Below the pieces are notes generated by a model that saw nothing but the letters and a program-made list of their open reading frames with translations, searched no databases and was not told the origin of the DNA. Below are positions 6,217 through 9,359 of a stretch of 9,359 bases of DNA, one piece after another (positions within the stretch are counted from its first letter, which is position 1; every line of letters starts with the position of its first letter). This stretch comes from Actinomycetota bacterium (GTDB taxonomy: Bacteria; Actinomycetota; Thermoleophilia; Solirubrobacterales; Solirubrobacteraceae): contig WLNV01000051.1 in NCBI GenBank assembly GCA_009699615.1, positions 1-9,359 of the forward strand, in the 5' to 3' direction. A program made the translations under genes and the position numbers.

Positions 6217-8007
6217 ATGGAAGCCAGCACGACACCGTCAACAGGTTCGAAGACAATCGCCGACATGCTGCCGATGGCGGCAGCGATGTACGCCGATCGC
6301 CCGGCCGTGCGCCACAAGGTTGGCGACGACTGGCTTGACGTCAGCTTTACCGAGGTTGGCGAGATCGTCTCCGAGGCCGGCCGTGGGCTGATCGACCTGG
6401 GCCTTGAGCCCGGTGAGCGCGTCTCAATCCTCTGCGGCACGCGCCCGGAGTGGGTCTACAGCTCGTTCGCGATCAGCGCCGCAGGCGGCGTCGTCGTGCC
6501 GATCTATCCGACCAACTCTCCGAAGGAGTGCGAATGGGTCGCAGGCAACTCCGAATCAACCACAATCGTCGTCGAAGACGCTGAGCAGTACGCAAAGATC
6601 GCTGAGGTCCGTGATCAACTGCCGAAGCTGAAGACGATCATCGCGATCGAGCACAGCGACGGCACCCCCGACGCCATCTCACTTGACGAGGTTCGCGAGC
6701 GTGGCCGCAGCCGCGACGAGCAGGAGCTTGTTGCCCGCTACGAAGCCGTCAAGCCTGAAGACCCATACACCTTCATCTACACCTCGGGAACGACCGGCCC
6801 ACCGAAGGGCTGCGTCCTCTCGCAGGCCAACTACCGCGCGGTGCTCGACATGACAGCCGAACGCGGGCTCTTCGGCAACGGCGACGACGTCGTCTACCTC
6901 TTCCTCCCGCTCGCCCACGCCTTCGCGATTCTCGTAGCGCTCGGTGCAGCCGATACCGGCACAGCGGTCGCCTACTGGACCGGCGACACAACGAAGATCA
7001 TCGCCGACATTGGCGAGGTCAAGCCGACCTTCCTGCCCTCTGTGCCACGGATCTTCGAGAAGCTCTACACGATGGTCGCCGGGAACGTTGACCCTGAGAT
7101 GCTGGCCAAGGCGACCGAGGTTGGAGTGCAGGTACGTGACCTTCAGATAACCGGCCAGCCCGTGCCCGATGAGCTCCAGGCGGCCTTCGACCAGTTCGAC
7201 GAGAAGCTGTTCGTGAACGTCCGCGCCGCATTCGGCGGCAACGTCCGTGAAGCGGTTACCGGCGCTGCTCCAATCGCGCAGCAAATCCTCGAGTTCTTCT
7301 ACGCCGCTGGTGTGCCGGTGATGGAGGGATACGGAATGACTGAGACGGCGACCGTCGCGACGACCTCCACCCCGGAAGACCATCGATTTGGATCGGTCGG
7401 GCGCGCGCTTCCCGGAGTTGAGATCAAGATCGCCGAGGAGGATGACGAGATTCTGCTCAAGGGTGCCAACATCTTCGGCGGCTACTGGAAGAACGACGAC
7501 GCCAGCTTCGGCGCCGTAGTAGACGGCTGGCTCCACACCGGCGACGTAGGCAAGGTGGACGAGGACGGCTTCCTCTTCATTACCGGCCGCAAGAAGGACA
7601 TCATCATCACCGCCGGCGGCAAGAACCTGACTCCGGCGAACCTCGAGAACGACATGAAGCAGACCCGCTTCGTAAGCCAGGCCGTGATGCACGGCGACCG
7701 TCGCCCCTACCCGGTGATGCTGATCACGCTCGACGAGGAGCAGATCATTCCGTGGGCGGCAGAGAACGGGATTGAGGATGCATCGATTCCCGCGCTGGCA
7801 ACCAACCCACAGGTGATCGAGATCGTTCAGACCGAATTGGACCGCGCCAACGGCCACTACGCACCGGTCGAGCAGGTGAAGAAGTTCTTCATCCTTGAGC
7901 ACGATTTGACGCAGGAAACCGGGGAGCTGACGCCGACGATGAAGGTCAAGCGCAACGTCGTCGAAGAGAAGTACGGAGAGCGTTTCGACGCTCTCTACGA
8001 GGGCTGA
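6217..8007 (+). CDS. Long-chain fatty-acid--CoA ligase (FadD15-type AMP-binding protein)
   Basis: Activates a fatty acid with ATP to an acyl-adenylate and then to acyl-CoA, feeding beta-oxidation or lipid synthesis; cytoplasmic or membrane-peripheral. At 596 residues it has the length of the FadD15/long-chain ACSL-like group. Visible motifs: P-loop YTSGTTGPPKG (188-198), YGMTETA (372-378), the adenine/ribose-binding HTGD with Asp443 (440-443), hinge and gate GRKKDIIITAGGKN (457-470), and the C-terminal LTPTMKVKR (571-579), where Lys576 or Lys578 is the likely adenylation lysine. All catalytic elements look intact. Start ATG 6217 is set by a strong Shine-Dalgarno. The gene has its own promoter and an inverted repeat at the start site. 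A hairpin follows the stop codon. Chain-length preference is not readable. Confidence 0.95.
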   Translation: MEASTTPSTGSKTIADMLPMAAAMYADRPAVRHKVGDDWLDVSFTEVGEIVSEAGRGLIDLGLEPGERVSILCGTRPEWVYSSFAISAAGGVVVPIYPTNSPKECEWVAGNSESTTIVVEDAEQYAKIAEVRDQLPKLKTIIAIEHSDGTPDAISLDEVRERGRSRDEQELVARYEAVKPEDPYTFIYTSGTTGPPKGCVLSQANYRAVLDMTAERGLFGNGDDVVYLFLPLAHAFAILVALGAADTGTAVAYWTGDTTKIIADIGEVKPTFLPSVPRIFEKLYTMVAGNVDPEMLAKATEVGVQVRDLQITGQPVPDELQAAFDQFDEKLFVNVRAAFGGNVREAVTGAAPIAQQILEFFYAAGVPVMEGYGMTETATVATTSTPEDHRFGSVGRALPGVEIKIAEEDDEILLKGANIFGGYWKNDDASFGAVVDGWLHTGDVGKVDEDGFLFITGRKKDIIITAGGKNLTPANLENDMKQTRFVSQAVMHGDRRPYPVMLITLDEEQIIPWAAENGIEDASIPALATNPQVIEIVQTELDRANGHYAPVEQVKKFFILEHDLTQETGELTPTMKVKRNVVEEKYGERFDALYEG

Positions 8008-8018
8008 CCGGGCGAAGC

Positions 8019-8043
8019 ACGCCGCGCTGGGTGCAGGCGGCGT
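8019..8043 (+). terminator. Hairpin after fadD, possible weak terminator
   Basis: ACGCCGC (8019-8025) pairs with GCGGCGT (8037-8043). Inside it, CTG (8027-8029) pairs with CAG (8034-8036) around GGTG, leaving one bulged G. It starts 11 bases after the fadD stop. The following ACCCTTATCT is not a real U-tract, so efficient termination is doubtful; an mRNA 3'-end or attenuating structure is also possible. Its last base is the first base of the TACCCT box below. Confidence 0.35.
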
Positions 8044-8048
8044 ACCCT
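8043..8048 (+). promoter_or_regulatory. Candidate -10 box (TACCCT) for a leaderless transcript of the small membrane protein
   Basis: TACCCT fits TANNNT and is followed by exactly 7 nt before ATG 8056, as at the other putative leaderless starts here. No -35 is visible at 16-18 bp upstream. No Shine-Dalgarno precedes ATG 8056, which makes leaderless expression more likely than read-through from fadD alone. Confidence 0.4.
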
Positions 8049-8055
8049 TATCTAG

Positions 8056-8535
8056 ATGCGCAGCGACCCAAGCGACACAGGAGGGCTCTTCGTTGGCCGC
8101 CGGCCCGGCACACAGCCGGTTCACTACCGCGGCAAGCCTGTGCTTGGCAATCCGCGTCAGCGGCGTCGCGACGCCGTCCTCGGCCACTTCGTGCTGGCCC
8201 TGATGGTGTTGATCAACTTGACCTTCTGGGGGCCAGTCGAGGCCGGGTGGCTCTGGATTGTCTCGCACATCCCGCCGCTCGTTGACCACATCTTCTTCGC
8301 CACCGTCGTAGCGTTCCTTGGCATCCTGCTGACGCTGATGGCGGGGCTGATGGTCTGCAAGCAACTTGACTCGGCATGGATCCTGATGCGCCGCGCCTCT
8401 GGCGTTGATCAACGTGACGGAGCGATCGGCCGCGTCTTCGCGTACACGGCGATGGTCGGGGTCACGCTCTTTGGCATCTGGCTTGTCTTCGGAGGCGGGT
8501 TGGCAAGCAGCGGAACCGCGCCGTCGACTCCATAA
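8056..8535 (+). CDS. Small membrane protein of unknown function, 159 residues
   Basis: I do not recognise the family. The N-terminus (1-39) is soluble, basic and glycine/proline-rich, with FVGRRPGTQPVHYRGKP (12-28), a pattern conserved enough in look to suggest a protein- or nucleotide-contacting tail. Hydrophobic segments follow at about 40-58, 62-72 (weak), 78-100 and 127-148. A charged loop (about 101-126, CKQLDSAWILMRRASGVDQRDG) sits between the last two, and the protein ends in a Ser/Gly/Thr/Pro tail. There is no signal peptide. Its TAA stop overlaps the ATG of the aminotransferase gene by one base (TAATG), so the two are almost certainly co-translated. A start upstream of 8056 is unlikely because the candidate -10 lies there. 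Function is unknown. Confidence 0.75.
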   Translation: MRSDPSDTGGLFVGRRPGTQPVHYRGKPVLGNPRQRRRDAVLGHFVLALMVLINLTFWGPVEAGWLWIVSHIPPLVDHIFFATVVAFLGILLTLMAGLMVCKQLDSAWILMRRASGVDQRDGAIGRVFAYTAMVGVTLFGIWLVFGGGLASSGTAPSTP

Positions 8536-9359
8536 TGGGCCTGCTCGATCACTACAAACAGTTTGAAGAGATGGACCCCGCGGAGGTCAGCGCCCAGCTA
8601 AAGAGCGAGGCCGACGAGCGGCGCAGGAAGGCGCTCTCGAAGGTCGACAAGCTTGACCTCTCAGCCACCACATGGCCTGGCTACCCGCCGTCTTCGGTCG
8701 TCGGCGCGATCACCTTCACCGCGCAGCGGGGTCTGCACAGGTACATGGCGCCGGCAGGCGAGCTGCGCGCCGAAATCGCCCACCGCCATGGTCTCGCTGC
8801 CGAGCGGATCGTGATCGGCGACGGAGCCTCGCAGCTGCTCGTCAGTGCGACGCAGACCCTGGTCGAACCTGGCGATGAGCTGATCACGCCTTGGCCCTCC
8901 TACCAGCTCTACCCGGTGATGGCACGCGAGGCGGGCGGCGAGGTAGTGACCGTCGCCAACCACTCGGTTGAAGCGATCCTGGCTGCGGTGACAAAGAAGA
9001 CGCGCGTCGTCGCGCTCTGCAACCCGAACGACCCGAGCGGCGAGTTGATCGGAGTCAACGAACTCTCAGCGCTGCTTGAGGCGCTGCCCGAGCGTGTCGC
9101 TGTCGTGCTCGACGAAGCGCTGCGCGACTTCATCGCCGCCGAGCCGCTCGATGCCACAATCGGACTATGCGAACGCCACCCGCGGCTGCTGATCTTCCGC
9201 AGCTTCTCGAAAGCATGGGGATTGGCCGGGCTGCGCTGCGGCTACGCGATAGGCGGCCCCGGGAGTGAGACGCTGCTGAGCTCCATCGGACCGCCGCTAG
9301 GCATCAGCGAGCTGACGCAGGCCGGGATCCTTGAAGCGCTTCGCAACATCAGCGGCGTC
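8535..9359 (+). CDS. Class I/II PLP-dependent aminotransferase (HisC-like), 3'-truncated by the window edge
   Basis: The first 275 residues of a fold-type I aminotransferase; the frame is open to the last base. After a charged helical extension (1-40), typical landmarks appear: YMAPAGELRAEIA with the GEL turn, GDGASQLL (95-102) for the PLP phosphate contact, WPSY (123-126), CNPNDPSG with Asn163, DEALRDF with Asp193 to the pyridine nitrogen, and SFSKAWGLAGLR with the Schiff-base Lys226, Ser223 and Arg234. This resembles histidinol-phosphate and related amino-acid aminotransferases. The Tyr normally found in DEAY is Leu196, and the NNPTG motif reads NDPSG. Substrate is therefore open: HisC paralogue, aromatic or threonine-phosphate-type enzyme. 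ATG 8535 overlaps the previous stop. Without the C-terminal domain the substrate-carboxylate Arg cannot be checked. Confidence 0.9.
   Translation, partial: MGLLDHYKQFEEMDPAEVSAQLKSEADERRRKALSKVDKLDLSATTWPGYPPSSVVGAITFTAQRGLHRYMAPAGELRAEIAHRHGLAAERIVIGDGASQLLVSATQTLVEPGDELITPWPSYQLYPVMAREAGGEVVTVANHSVEAILAAVTKKTRVVALCNPNDPSGELIGVNELSALLEALPERVAVVLDEALRDFIAAEPLDATIGLCERHPRLLIFRSFSKAWGLAGLRCGYAIGGPGSETLLSSIGPPLGISELTQAGILEALRNISGV

Noticed and set aside
6679..8412. Long minus-strand open frame (577 codons) opposite fadD
   Set aside because: It lies antisense to an intact, motif-complete acyl-CoA ligase and runs into the next gene. Its composition is His/Val/Gly/Arg-rich with no recognisable motif. 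Long antisense frames are common opposite GC-rich genes.

Overview
The window is GC-rich bacterial DNA with dense gene packing, short or absent leaders and GTG starts. The gene set (a FadD15-type acyl-CoA ligase of about 600 residues, a HisC-like aminotransferase, a Nif3 protein, several unknown membrane proteins) and the TANNNT boxes placed 6-7 nt before start codons suggest an actinobacterium. The style resembles Thermoleophilia/Solirubrobacterales, but that rank is inference. No mobile element, CRISPR array, rRNA or prophage was seen.

Left part, plus strand (1-2341): the 3' part of a DEAD-box RNA helicase, cut by the window edge just before its Q motif, then a FUSC-type membrane protein. 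The FUSC gene runs tail to tail into a minus-strand cluster, and the last codons of both sides overlap by 18 bp.

Middle, minus strand (2324-5354, read right to left): a small unknown helical protein, a tRNA-Pro(CGG) with its own promoter and a rho-independent terminator, an unknown 336-residue membrane protein, a PAP2-superfamily membrane phosphatase, and a secreted two-domain beta-sandwich protein whose start codon overlaps the phosphatase stop (ATGA). The last three look like one transcription unit acting at the cell envelope.

Right part, plus strand (5378-9359): a Nif3/YbgI-type dinuclear-metal protein, a long-chain acyl-CoA ligase with a good promoter and the only strong Shine-Dalgarno site in the window, a small membrane protein, and a class I/II aminotransferase cut by the right edge. 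The small membrane protein and the aminotransferase overlap by one base (TAATG).

Most genes are housekeeping or ordinary accessory types and I see no clear new system. The points most worth a second look are: a recurring TANNNT box 6-7 nt before start codons, suggesting leaderless transcripts; a symmetric divergent promoter at 5362-5371 whose two -10 boxes share one TA step; an aminotransferase lacking the usual PLP-contacting tyrosine (DEAL instead of DEAY); an inverted repeat at the predicted fadD transcription start; and the coupled phosphatase/secreted-protein pair.
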